Of a stretch of DNA of 53,940 nt, positions 1-8,600 are shown piece by piece; the stretch's first letter is position 1; the number at the start of each line of letters is the position of its first letter. The notes below the pieces were generated by a model that was not told the origin of the DNA, ran no database searches, and worked only from the letters and a program-made list of their open reading frames with translations. The DNA is from a virus. Where the stretch lies: IMG/VR virus record IMGVR_UViG_3300001533_002608, positions 1-53,940 of that record. One strand, given 5' to 3'. Position numbers and translations under genes: made by a program.

Positions 1-90
1 GAGTGGGAAGCATACCGGCAGGCATTAAGGGATATAACGAAACAGGAAGGATTTCCTGATGATGTTACATGGCCAAAGAAACCGGAATAA
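1..90 (+). CDS. Tail-fibre assembly chaperone, C-terminal end (partial)
   Basis: The reading frame is open from the first base and stops with TAA at 88-90, so only the last 29 residues are present. The peptide (EWEAYRQALRDI...GFPDDV.WPKKPE) has the pattern typical of the C-terminus of phage tail-fibre assembly/tail assembly chaperones, where W-x-x-Y-R-Q-A-L-R-D is followed by P-x-x-V-x-W-P and a proline-rich end. Such proteins help fold or attach tail fibres. Base composition is richer in GC than the following genes, which fits a horizontally exchanged tail-fibre module. The start lies outside the window. Confidence 0.6.
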   Translation, partial: EWEAYRQALRDITKQEGFPDDVTWPKKPE

Positions 91-305
91 ATAATATTAA
101 ATGAGCAACAAATAACAACTCTTGAAATCCTTATGCCTCGATTTATATGCATAAAATTGCATAGTTATTTTCATAATTTCTTATTTTACAAATGTTTTGT
201 AAAGTCAAATAAGAGTAATGCTAGAGTATTAGAGGAAATTATAAATTAGATAATTCAATTTCATAGTATATTAAACAAAAGCTATAATTAAATCTGAGGT
301 TATAT
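91..305 (+). other. Intergenic region, probable leader of the 306 gene
   Basis: 215 bases with no credible ORF. It is very AT-rich and holds several -10-like hexamers (for example around 245-295) but no clear terminator hairpin with a U-tract and no copy of the AAGATAAT motif seen elsewhere. A GAGGT ribosome site near the end serves the TTG start at 306. Nothing else is recognised. Confidence 0.3.
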
Positions 306-692
306 TTGAGCAAATTAAAGATAACTAAATCACTAGGCGACTCCTATGTCTATCAATATATGACATGTCCTCAATGCAACTTCTTTCTAGCTACTGAAGA
401 GTTCGACTCTAATGGCGGCTTTGGCCCAAAAGAGAGTTATCAGTATTTTAGACACTGTCCTTTATGTGGATGGAAAGAATGGCAGCTAGTAGAGAAGAGA
501 GAAACGCCCAGAGTTTACTCTAAAAACCCCGAAAAAGAAGATAAAGAAAATGCAATATTTATAGTAAACTCTATAGATAATTTAGAACAAGAGGATATAA
601 ACTTTATTAAAGATTACTTAAGTAAGATAGAAAATATCAACCATATTGATATCAAAAAATTTTTACTAAGTTTAACCTTTGATAGAGAATAA
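306..692 (+). CDS. Small zinc-ribbon protein
   Basis: 128 aa, starting at a TTG preceded by GAGGT seven bases upstream. Two C-x-x-C knuckles (CPQC near residue 21 and CPLC near residue 52) separated by about 28 residues form a likely zinc ribbon. The second half is acidic/lysine-rich and probably helical. No catalytic motif is visible. It sits between the tail-fibre chaperone end and a virion protein, transcribed with both. Function is unknown; a structural or nucleic-acid-binding role is possible. Confidence 0.6.
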   Translation: MSKLKITKSLGDSYVYQYMTCPQCNFFLATEEFDSNGGFGPKESYQYFRHCPLCGWKEWQLVEKRETPRVYSKNPEKEDKENAIFIVNSIDNLEQEDINFIKDYLSKIENINHIDIKKFLLSLTFDRE

Positions 693-765
693 TATCAAAA
701 TATTTAAGAAAAAAGGAAAGATAAAACTAACAAATTAAGTTAGAAATTTACAGGAGGAATATATA

Positions 766-1167
766 ATGGCTTTATTAGTACCAGACGTAGGAGAAGTTGA
801 ACTTCTTTCTAGAATGCTAAATCTAAATTCACCAGATGATGTAGTACTTCATCTATATACAAATGATAAAACCCCAGCTGAAGGTGACGTACTCGGAGAT
901 TATACCGAGTCAACAGCTACAGGATATGCAGCCGAAACATTGACAGGCTCAAGCTGGTCAGTTTCCACTACTAGTGGAACAACAACTGGTGAATATCCAC
1001 AAGTTACATTTACATACGAGGCGGCAGAGCCGGATATTTATGGTTACTATGTAACTAACAATGCAGAGGACACTCTACTTTGGGCAGAAAGGTTCTCAGA
1101 CGGGCCTTATGCGATACCGTCCGGAGGCGGCAGCGTCAAGATAACTCCCAAGATAGAATTAGAATAA
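766..1167 (+). CDS. Small virion (tail) structural protein
   Basis: 133 aa with a strong AGGAGG site six to seven bases upstream of ATG. The protein starts MALLVPDVGEVELL and continues with T/S/G/Y-rich beta-strand sequence (ATGYAAETLTGSSWSV, YGYYVTN). This layout is typical of small structural proteins encoded near tail-fibre genes in T4-like and marine phages. There is no signal peptide or membrane segment. It is followed directly by a hairpin/promoter region and an inserted HNH gene. Assignment as a virion protein is by resemblance and context; the exact position in the particle is unknown. Confidence 0.6.
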   Translation: MALLVPDVGEVELLSRMLNLNSPDDVVLHLYTNDKTPAEGDVLGDYTESTATGYAAETLTGSSWSVSTTSGTTTGEYPQVTFTYEAAEPDIYGYYVTNNAEDTLLWAERFSDGPYAIPSGGGSVKITPKIELE

Positions 1168-1206
1168 TCCAAAAGTAAAAGAAAAAACTTAGGGATTTTC
1201 ACGAAT

Positions 1207-1248
1207 AACCCCCAAGATAATTGCATATTTGCTTTTATTAAGGGGGTT
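1207..1248 (+). promoter_or_regulatory. RBS-sequestering hairpin with a promoter motif in its loop
   Basis: AACCCCC (1207-1213) can pair with GGGGGTT (1242-1248). The 3' arm contains the only ribosome-site-like sequence (AAGGGGG) for the HNH gene starting at 1254. The loop holds AAGATAATTGCATATTT (1214-1230), the fullest copy of the recurrent promoter-like motif of this window. A transcript read through from upstream would fold and hide the ribosome site; a transcript starting from the loop would lack the 5' arm. The hairpin is followed by TTTTC and could also end transcription weakly. Confidence 0.55.
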
Positions 1249-1253
1249 TTCTT

Positions 1254-2138
1254 GTGATTGAATATGATTTTAATAATATAAAAGGCTGGACAGAAGAGCA
1301 GATTAAGAATGGTGATTATCACGATTATCATGATACCATTATAAGAAAAGATGGAAGAGGGAATAAAAGACGTTATAAAAAAATACCAGGCGGGCAACAA
1401 ATATATACATACTGGGTGTGGAACAAATGTTATAGTTATAACCCTAAGGTTGGGGTACAATTACACCATAAAGATGGTAATACGTTAAATGATAATATAG
1501 AAAACTTAATAGCTATGTCTAAAAGTGAACATATAAAACACCATGTAAGTTTACTAAAAGGGAAAGATATGGCCGAACGTTATGGTGAAGAAAGAGCTGA
1601 GAAATTGAAAAATTTTATATCAGAAAAAACTAAAGAAGGGATGGCAAAAATAGTACATCCTAATCTTGGTAAAGAACTACCTGAAGAAACTAAAAAGAAA
1701 ATATCTGAGTCTCTAAAAGGAAAATTTTCAGGAGAGAATAATCCCTTCTATGGAGAAGATCATTCAGGGAAGAATAATCCTTTTTATGGGAAACATCATA
1801 GAGAAGAATCTAAGCTAAAAATAAGTCAATCAAATAAAGGGAAAGTTGCTTGGAATAAAGGACAAGCTCTATCTGAGGAAGCAAGAAAAAATATGAGCAA
1901 AAATCATGCTGATTTTTCTGGTGAGAATAATCCTTTTGCTGGAAGAACCCACTCAGAAGAGACTAGAAAAAAACTAGCTGAAATTAATACTAAGCACAAG
2001 ATTGGAGATGTTTGGAAAGATGCAAAAGGCGTAATAAAATATAAGGATAAATCTGGAAAGAATAGAAGGTTGCCTATGAAGAAAATAAAACAACCAGATT
2101 ATATTGATAAAGAGAAGCTAAACAATTTGCTACAGTAA
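1254..2138 (+). CDS. HNH homing endonuclease with NUMOD3 repeats
   Basis: 294 aa from GTG at 1254. An HNH core (L-H-H-K-D-G-N near residue 70, then N-x-x-E-N-L and S-E-H-I-K-H-H) is followed by three NUMOD3-type DNA-binding repeats, [G]ENNPF[YA]G or GKNNPFYG near residues 160, 172 and 223, each with an adjacent S/E-E-T/S-R/K-K-K-x helix. This is the architecture of free-standing phage HNH endonucleases that cut intron-less or HEG-less alleles and spread by recombination. It lies between a virion gene and a tail adhesin gene and has its own regulated leader (1207-1248) and terminator (2151). Confidence 0.88.
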   Translation: MIEYDFNNIKGWTEEQIKNGDYHDYHDTIIRKDGRGNKRRYKKIPGGQQIYTYWVWNKCYSYNPKVGVQLHHKDGNTLNDNIENLIAMSKSEHIKHHVSLLKGKDMAERYGEERAEKLKNFISEKTKEGMAKIVHPNLGKELPEETKKKISESLKGKFSGENNPFYGEDHSGKNNPFYGKHHREESKLKISQSNKGKVAWNKGQALSEEARKNMSKNHADFSGENNPFAGRTHSEETRKKLAEINTKHKIGDVWKDAKGVIKYKDKSGKNRRLPMKKIKQPDYIDKEKLNNLLQ

Positions 2139-2150
2139 CCGATTAAATCG

Positions 2151-2180
2151 AGGAGGCTAAGTCGTCTGAGCCTCCTTTTT
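2151..2180 (+). terminator. Rho-independent terminator
   Basis: AGGAGGCT (2151-2158) and AGCCTCCT (2169-2176) form an 8-bp stem with a 10-nt loop, followed by TTTT and then GTGCG. It ends the HNH gene transcript. Confidence 0.85.
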
Positions 2181-2211
2181 GTGCGCCGAAAGCGATATAC
2201 TTATTTAAAAT

Positions 2212-2275
2212 AAAAGAGCAGTGTTTAGCACTATTCTCCTCTCTACAACAGTTCATTATAAAGGCTCTTTTTTGT
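2212..2275 (+). terminator. Second terminator-like hairpin
   Basis: AAAAGAGC (2212-2219) pairs with GCTCTTTT (2264-2271), closing a long loop that contains a small inner hairpin (AGTG/CACT). It ends in a T-run and again GTGCG. It lies about 35 bases after the first terminator. Confidence 0.5.
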
Positions 2276-2295
2276 GCGTAAAAAGACAAGATAAT
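2272..2295 (+). promoter_or_regulatory. Putative phage promoter upstream of the adhesin gene
   Basis: TTGTGC (2272-2277), 12-nt spacer, GATAAT (2290-2295) within AAGATAAT. The same arrangement with the same spacing occurs at 51658-51681. It lies 37 bases before the adhesin start. Confidence 0.45.
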
Positions 2296-2331
2296 AAAAA
2301 GTTGAATACAATAAAAAGAGGGCCGGCCTAG

Positions 2332-5300
2332 ATGCCACTGGAATTAAAAAGCTTATTATGCGAGAATGGCCAAAATGGAACTTTTTGGCAATCATTGACC
2401 TCTGCTGAGCAGATGCGCTATGCTGATACAAGCAATGAGCAGCAGGGTCTTGTTGGACAGTATTATTATGGTCAAAATTTCGATACTTTACAAAATACAG
2501 TTGTTGACTCAGAGATAAGTTTTTACTGGGGCGCTGGTGCTCCCGCTGCCCTTCCTGGAAGAATAGATGACTTTAGCATAAGATGGTCTGGCTATCTTGT
2601 TCCAGAAACCAACGAGACTTACACTTTTTATCTCGGCTCAGATGATGGAAGCAGGTTGTATATTGATGGCCAACTGATAATAGACAACTGGCAAAATCAA
2701 GCCCACAATGTACAGACTGCAACTTATAGACTACGAGCAGACAGATACTATTCTATAGTAGTAGAATACTATGAGTCAACTGGTGACGCATCTGTAGAGC
2801 TGGAGTGGGAAAGCGCTACAATAACTAGGCAGGTAATCTCTGGCTCAAGTTTGAGAACAGGTATAGAGTTTTATGTATATGCTTCAATAAGCGATTGGCA
2901 GACAGCAAGAGAAAGAGATCTTGTAGCCCTAGATGAAAAAGAAATATTAGACATAAGAGGACAATGGTCTAGTTCTACCCCACAAATAGACCTAAGCGGA
3001 TGGACTACAAATATAGAGTCTGGTAATTTTATTAGAATACAGGCGCTTGAAGAATCTAGGCCAGAGGCTATATTTAGTGACCCTGCACTGCCTTCACATT
3101 TTAGAATAAAGTCTACTTCCCCAACGGTCCCGGCAATTACAGTATACAACATGTCTATAGAGCTTGTCAATATACAGGCAGAAGCAGAGACACATGTAAT
3201 ACAGGCCTCCCCGGGTCCTAGCTCTGCAAATGTAGTGAGAATACTGTATTGTAAGATAAAGAACTCCGGCAAGACGGGCTCTGGTATAAACGTACAAACA
3301 TCTACAGGAATAGTCGAAATAGTATCAAGTACAGTAGAAAATTGTACAAATGGTATAGTATCTTCTGCCAACAATTCTGGAACAGTGCATATAGTTGACT
3401 CTACTATAACAAATTGTATAACCGGTATAAAAACAAACGATACAGACGTAAGACCTACGTCTTGTGCAGTATTTAACAACGATGATGACTTTGCTGACTC
3501 GTTTCCAAACTACTGGCCCAGATATTGCGCTGCTGATGACTGGCCATTCCCAAGTACAAGCTCGGAGATGATCGACATAAGTCCTGTAACGGGAAACACA
3601 GAAGTAGAAGATTGGAACTTTGCTTTTGTCGATTTTGCTAATGGTGATTACCGAATAAAAAATGAACTGTCTCTGCTCTATGAAGCAGGAGAGCCAGACC
3701 TCGGATACTCTTTTTATGCTCCAAGAGATATACAATATATAGACGTAGGCAACGCACCCCGTCCTCAATCTGACATAGGTGCATTTTCGTATACAGACTG
3801 GTGGGACTACAGATATGCAGGAAGAATAAGTATAGAAGTACCAGCTTCAGAAGTCCCAACAGACTTAACAGACTTTCCATTGTACATAGATCTATCTAAA
3901 ATAAACAGCTTTTCTAAATTCTGGAGAAGAGTGAGCACAGATGGTAGAGACATAAAAGTTGTTAATGCTGAGAGAGAAAGAGTACCACAAGAGCTTGTAT
4001 TCATTGACACAGATGAGAAAGACGGTGAAATATGGGCTAAAGTAAATCTGTCATCTACAGAGCCAAGCTATTTTTATGTATATTATAATTTCAACTCTTT
4101 CTCTAATGAACCAGATTTAGCAGATATAGTACTAGCCGATAACATACATGGACAGCATCAAGTATGGTCTGACTATGTAGCTGTGTGGCATTTACAAGAC
4201 CTTGAAATAAAAGATTCAACTCAAAACGGTTATGATGGAACAGTAAGAGGCACGCCCTCAGTAGTTACAGACGGCCGCTTCGGACACTCTATTGAGTGGA
4301 ATGAAACTGGAGCGGGGAATGAAGAGTCGGCAGATGTAGGCAACATCCAAACAGACTCTACTTGGACTGAGCTCACCGTTGAGTCTTGGTTTAGAAAAGA
4401 CACAACTGGCGACGAAAGGATGATCTGTAAATCGCCATCAACGAACATATATGAACATATTTTTGCATTACACTCTCAAACAGGCTCACAGCGGCTAGCA
4501 GCAAGAGTTGGAACAAACCAGAATAATGCTTTTACTCTTTATGGATCGTCTACATTTGCAAACGGTGTTTGGCAATTTGGGTCTTTGGTGTGGTCAGGCT
4601 CAGACGATACGCTGCGATTATTTTTAAACGGGCAAGCCGATGGCACAGCTAGCCAGCCTGGCGGATATATAGCGCAATCAAGCCAACAAGTTGAAATAGC
4701 TAATGTAAACAATTCTACTGATAACAGATTCTGGGAAGGTGGACTTGATGAAATACGTATAGCAAAGAAAAGGTTTAATAGCTACCAAGAAAGATTAGAA
4801 ACTCAATATAACAACCAGACTTCAGAAGCCTTTAGCCAACCAGCTCCACAGCCTGACACAAACCCTGTTCTCCCAGAAGAGGAAGACATAGAAGTAGAGG
4901 GAGTTTGGAACGCTGTAAGCGCAAACGGCGCAACAACACTCAATGTAGAGATAACTATCCCCGAGCTATCAGGCAAGATGGCTCTTTTAATAGGAATCAC
5001 AAACGAAGACAACAACACTAGCCAAGCCGCTACAATAACATTAGATGGTGTAAGCCCTACAAAGGCTGGACAGAATAGGCAAGGTACATGGTATTCCAAC
5101 ACCTCAGAAATATGGTACTATCTAAACGATGATTTGCCAACAACGCCTGGTAACTACACAGTTGCAATCACAATGTCAAAGGCTACAATTGGCTTTGGCG
5201 TAACAATTGCTCTTTATGATGTAATATTACAAACTGCACCAGTTTACTCTGGCACTTCCGCCGCTACACAAACCACAATAACTACGAATGCACAAATAGT

Positions 5301-8300
5301 GCTAGATAATGTAGAAGCTAGTGTAGTATTTGAAGTTGCCTCTGCTGGAGATAGTATAACTTCAACTATATCCGAGGGCCAAGAGCAAGTAGCAGAGTTT
5401 GAGGTTGGTAGCTCTGGAGCAAGACACGCCGCGTCACTAGGCGTATATTTTGAAGAAGGCACAGAGGCTATAACTAGAACCTATACTGCAAGTGTAAATA
5501 GGCTAGCTCAGTCTATATTAGTTTTAAAGTCTGGAGAAGAAAAGCATTACTCTTATAAAAGTATAGCCAAGGTTGTAGTATCTGGCACCCCCGTGATCAG
5601 CTCTGTAGATATGGCAACCGAAATAGACCCAACAGCTATATTGATCTCTTCAGATTTTGAGTATTCATCATCTCCTGTCTATTCATATACTACATCTGGC
5701 TCAGCACAAGTTTCGGGGTCTTCTCAATTAGACTCGTTAGAAGTGTATGCAACCACTTCAGCAACAGGGATAGTAGTCAGCTATATTTCAGATCCCCTAG
5801 TAGACAGAACAATAGAATTCACGAGAGAGTACACAACAACAGCCATAACAGGCGGCCAGGTAGACGAAGCCGACTGGGTTGAAGTTATACCACTTGTGTC
5901 AGGTGGAATAACATTAAGCTATGAATCTGATCCTATTAATGATCGCACTATAATATTTGAATACACTTCTACTGGTAAGCTATTTACATTAGGTGGAACA
6001 TCAGTAGATTATGTGGATTTAATATTTGAAGTACAGATTGCTCCAATAGTATTAAGCTACGAGTCTGACCCTCTAAATGACAGAACGATAATATTTGAGT
6101 ATACTTCTATAACTGAGCCTTTAACTTTAAATAAAGTTGTACCGGAATTTAACGAAGTAAATCTAATTTTTGAAGCACAATCCATTCCAATAATATTAAG
6201 CTATGAATCTGATCCGTTAAATGATCGCACTATAATATTTGAATACACTTCTACTGGTAAGCTATTTACATTAAGTGGAACATCAGTAGATTATGTGGAT
6301 TTAATATTTGAAGTTCAGACCGTTCCAATAATATTAAGTTATGAATCTGATCCACTTAATGATAGAACTATAGAATTTGAAAGAACAGCAGTAGTAGAGC
6401 CACTAATTACAAGTGGTTTGATTTCAGAATTTGATGAAGTAAATTTAATATTTGAAGTTGACACTGAAAAGGCATTTACATTTGGTGGTGGAGATTATTA
6501 CATAGTATTTGAAAGAACAATGTCAGGTGGTATTACACTAAGCGGATCAGTCCCTGATTTTGATTTTGTTTTAATAATATTTCCTACTATAACTGAGCCA
6601 TTAGCTTTTAATGGAACAACAGACGAAAATGAAACTCACTTACCAGGAACTGTAGAAAGTGGTCTAATAGTAATAACTAAGATATTTAACGAGTATAATC
6701 CAGAATATAGTTACACACCAATCCGTAGAGACTCTCTTATGGTCATGGGCACTACAACTGCAGAGGTTACACCAAATGCTTTATTTATATATGAGCCATC
6801 TGGAAGAGCTTTCTTTAAGATAGCTAAAGCAGAAGTTTCATATAGTCAAGAATCTTATTATACAGGCTCTGGTGGTCCTTATTTTAGAAGATCTTATAAG
6901 CTAGTTGAATACTCATATTATCCAAAATATGAGTACACCGCTATAACTGGGACTGCTCTTATATTACTAGGTGGGGAGTGGTACGTTGGTATAAAAGCTA
7001 TAGAGCCCAGTGGTGGTATTATACTAAATGATGCTGGAGATATAACCTCTGATGAAATAAAATGGGATTATAAGTATAAAGCATCTGGTAAAATAATATT
7101 AACTAGAAGAGCAAATAAAGCATCTATATCTTATAATTGCTTAACCAAAACTAAAGCTTTAATACTAAGTGGAGATACAAAAGAGCCGATAATAACAAAG
7201 GATTATTATTATACAACCAGTGGAGTTATAATTCTAAGGCAAGCAAGTATTCATAGATATATTGCAAGTGGCAAAATTATAACCAGTGGAGCTTTTGAGT
7301 ATTCTAACACTTATGTATATCAATATACAACCAGTGGCCAGTTAAAATTCACAAGATTAAAAAGTGAGTATACATACTCTATAGTACTTCCGGTAATAAG
7401 CAAAGCAATAGTATTAAGTGGCGAGTCTAAAGAAGAATTTGTTTTAGAGTATACTGCAAGTGGTGGTATAAATTTTTACGACCCAGATTCTACTTTCAAG
7501 TATAGAAGTTTTGACAGATTAAGATTAATTCTGAGTGGCTCAGCCGAAATATCTGTAAATAGAGAATATATAACTAGTGGAAATATAGTACTTAAAAACT
7601 CCGCTCACTACTACTTATTAGAAGAGAATACTCATAAAGCTTCTGGCACAATATATATTGGTGGATCTTTTGAGGTAGAAGCATACGCCGACTTTGATAC
7701 ATATACCGCTCATGGATCAATCCAGACTTCTGGTATTACTCCATTCTCAGTACAGACTTTTGATATCGGCTATACTTACATAAGCACAAGCGGAATTTCT
7801 ATAAATGGAAATGCACTATACACATTTGAGCCAACTTTTGAATATGTAGCAGTATTCTTCCCAGCTGCAATAACGGTAAGTGGTTCTGCTGAAAGTTTAT
7901 CAGAAAAACTATATATAGCATCTGGTAGTATCGTAATAAGTGGAGCAGCAGATCTAACTTATAAATATGATATTACTGGTGGTCTTAATATATCTGGAAC
8001 AGCTACTACGGATATACTACCAGCATTTAGATATAAAACTAGTGGATTTATAAAAATAATTAGAATAAAGACTACTAGTGGTAAAGAAAAATCATATATA
8101 GCTATAGTATATAAGCCAATTAGACTTAAGGGAAAATCAAAATATAAAACACATTATATTTATCCTTTATATAATGCTAGTGGATATATAACGGTAAATG
8201 GAAATAGTACTTTATATGAGTATACAAGAAAATTCTCATATTCCCCAAGTGGAGCATTAAACGTATCAAGTATTTCAGATTATGAGTATGTAATCGAGAA

Positions 8301-8598
8301 ATTTTATACCTCTGCTGGTCAAGTTAATATAGAAGGGGAAACACAATATTCATATAATAAGATATATGATTTCACAACTAGTGGAGAGTTTTTATTCTCT
8401 GGAGATGGAGAATATATTGGTAGAAAAGATGTAGAATATATTGCATCTGGCTCTTTAAATGGTATTGGAAGTTCTGGCGCAAGCCTAAGAACAATAGTAG
8501 TAAGAATAGTTAATGGCACTTATAATCCTAAAGAGCCAAAGAGAATTCCAGATGAGCCTTTAGCATCTAGAGTTTTTAAATATGATTTGATGAGGTAA
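2332..8598 (+). CDS. Giant tail adhesin: PA14, beta-helix, DUF2341 and LamG-like domains
   Basis: 2088 aa, the longest gene here. Domains in order: PA14-like carbohydrate-binding module (about residues 38-160, GLVGQYYY...SDDGSRLYIDG...VELEWES); a beta-helix-like stretch (about 265-380, repeated I-x-x-S-T-I-x-N-C-x-x-G-I); DUF2341 (about 490-585, W-D-Y-R-Y-A-G...FYVYYNF); a LamG/concanavalin-like domain (about 615-805, AVWHLQD...DEIRIAKKRF); then about 1200 residues of short beta repeats (ILSYESDPLNDRTI..FEYTS; Y-T-x-S-G-x-I-x-x-S-G). No signal peptide. These modules bind glycans, so it probably forms a tail fibre or baseplate adhesin. The N-terminal half looks richer in GC than the repeat half, suggesting module exchange. 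It is three bases from the next fibre gene. Confidence 0.8.
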   Translation: MPLELKSLLCENGQNGTFWQSLTSAEQMRYADTSNEQQGLVGQYYYGQNFDTLQNTVVDSEISFYWGAGAPAALPGRIDDFSIRWSGYLVPETNETYTFYLGSDDGSRLYIDGQLIIDNWQNQAHNVQTATYRLRADRYYSIVVEYYESTGDASVELEWESATITRQVISGSSLRTGIEFYVYASISDWQTARERDLVALDEKEILDIRGQWSSSTPQIDLSGWTTNIESGNFIRIQALEESRPEAIFSDPALPSHFRIKSTSPTVPAITVYNMSIELVNIQAEAETHVIQASPGPSSANVVRILYCKIKNSGKTGSGINVQTSTGIVEIVSSTVENCTNGIVSSANNSGTVHIVDSTITNCITGIKTNDTDVRPTSCAVFNNDDDFADSFPNYWPRYCAADDWPFPSTSSEMIDISPVTGNTEVEDWNFAFVDFANGDYRIKNELSLLYEAGEPDLGYSFYAPRDIQYIDVGNAPRPQSDIGAFSYTDWWDYRYAGRISIEVPASEVPTDLTDFPLYIDLSKINSFSKFWRRVSTDGRDIKVVNAERERVPQELVFIDTDEKDGEIWAKVNLSSTEPSYFYVYYNFNSFSNEPDLADIVLADNIHGQHQVWSDYVAVWHLQDLEIKDSTQNGYDGTVRGTPSVVTDGRFGHSIEWNETGAGNEESADVGNIQTDSTWTELTVESWFRKDTTGDERMICKSPSTNIYEHIFALHSQTGSQRLAARVGTNQNNAFTLYGSSTFANGVWQFGSLVWSGSDDTLRLFLNGQADGTASQPGGYIAQSSQQVEIANVNNSTDNRFWEGGLDEIRIAKKRFNSYQERLETQYNNQTSEAFSQPAPQPDTNPVLPEEEDIEVEGVWNAVSANGATTLNVEITIPELSGKMALLIGITNEDNNTSQAATITLDGVSPTKAGQNRQGTWYSNTSEIWYYLNDDLPTTPGNYTVAITMSKATIGFGVTIALYDVILQTAPVYSGTSAATQTTITTNAQIVLDNVEASVVFEVASAGDSITSTISEGQEQVAEFEVGSSGARHAASLGVYFEEGTEAITRTYTASVNRLAQSILVLKSGEEKHYSYKSIAKVVVSGTPVISSVDMATEIDPTAILISSDFEYSSSPVYSYTTSGSAQVSGSSQLDSLEVYATTSATGIVVSYISDPLVDRTIEFTREYTTTAITGGQVDEADWVEVIPLVSGGITLSYESDPINDRTIIFEYTSTGKLFTLGGTSVDYVDLIFEVQIAPIVLSYESDPLNDRTIIFEYTSITEPLTLNKVVPEFNEVNLIFEAQSIPIILSYESDPLNDRTIIFEYTSTGKLFTLSGTSVDYVDLIFEVQTVPIILSYESDPLNDRTIEFERTAVVEPLITSGLISEFDEVNLIFEVDTEKAFTFGGGDYYIVFERTMSGGITLSGSVPDFDFVLIIFPTITEPLAFNGTTDENETHLPGTVESGLIVITKIFNEYNPEYSYTPIRRDSLMVMGTTTAEVTPNALFIYEPSGRAFFKIAKAEVSYSQESYYTGSGGPYFRRSYKLVEYSYYPKYEYTAITGTALILLGGEWYVGIKAIEPSGGIILNDAGDITSDEIKWDYKYKASGKIILTRRANKASISYNCLTKTKALILSGDTKEPIITKDYYYTTSGVIILRQASIHRYIASGKIITSGAFEYSNTYVYQYTTSGQLKFTRLKSEYTYSIVLPVISKAIVLSGESKEEFVLEYTASGGINFYDPDSTFKYRSFDRLRLILSGSAEISVNREYITSGNIVLKNSAHYYLLEENTHKASGTIYIGGSFEVEAYADFDTYTAHGSIQTSGITPFSVQTFDIGYTYISTSGISINGNALYTFEPTFEYVAVFFPAAITVSGSAESLSEKLYIASGSIVISGAADLTYKYDITGGLNISGTATTDILPAFRYKTSGFIKIIRIKTTSGKEKSYIAIVYKPIRLKGKSKYKTHYIYPLYNASGYITVNGNSTLYEYTRKFSYSPSGALNVSSISDYEYVIEKFYTSAGQVNIEGETQYSYNKIYDFTTSGEFLFSGDGEYIGRKDVEYIASGSLNGIGSSGASLRTIVVRIVNGTYNPKEPKRIPDEPLASRVFKYDLMR
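5914..6383 (+). repeat. In-gene tandem repeats of the adhesin
   Basis: Four copies of a unit beginning TTAAG-TATGAATCTGA-like start at 5914, 6052, 6196 and 6334 (periods 138, 144 and 138 nt, all multiples of three). Copies at 5914-6036 and 6196-6318 are nearly identical over 123 nt, whereas the copies between are diverged, indicating recent gene conversion or duplication of a two-unit block. The repeats encode S-Y-E-S-D-P-L-N-D-R-T-I beta units. Confidence 0.85.
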
Positions 8599-8600
8599 TT

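Noticed and set aside
1107-1460. 117-aa minus-strand ORF across the HNH leader
   Set aside because: It spans the hairpin and promoter motif and the starts of two plus-strand genes; no ribosome site.
2871-3479. 202-aa minus-strand ORF inside the adhesin gene
   Set aside because: No ribosome site, composition mirrors the plus-strand domain code, and the plus frame has recognisable PA14/beta-helix domains.
5914-6383. CRISPR-like repeats
   Set aside because: Periods of 138-144 nt, all in frame, with both units encoding protein; no short direct repeats with unique spacers.
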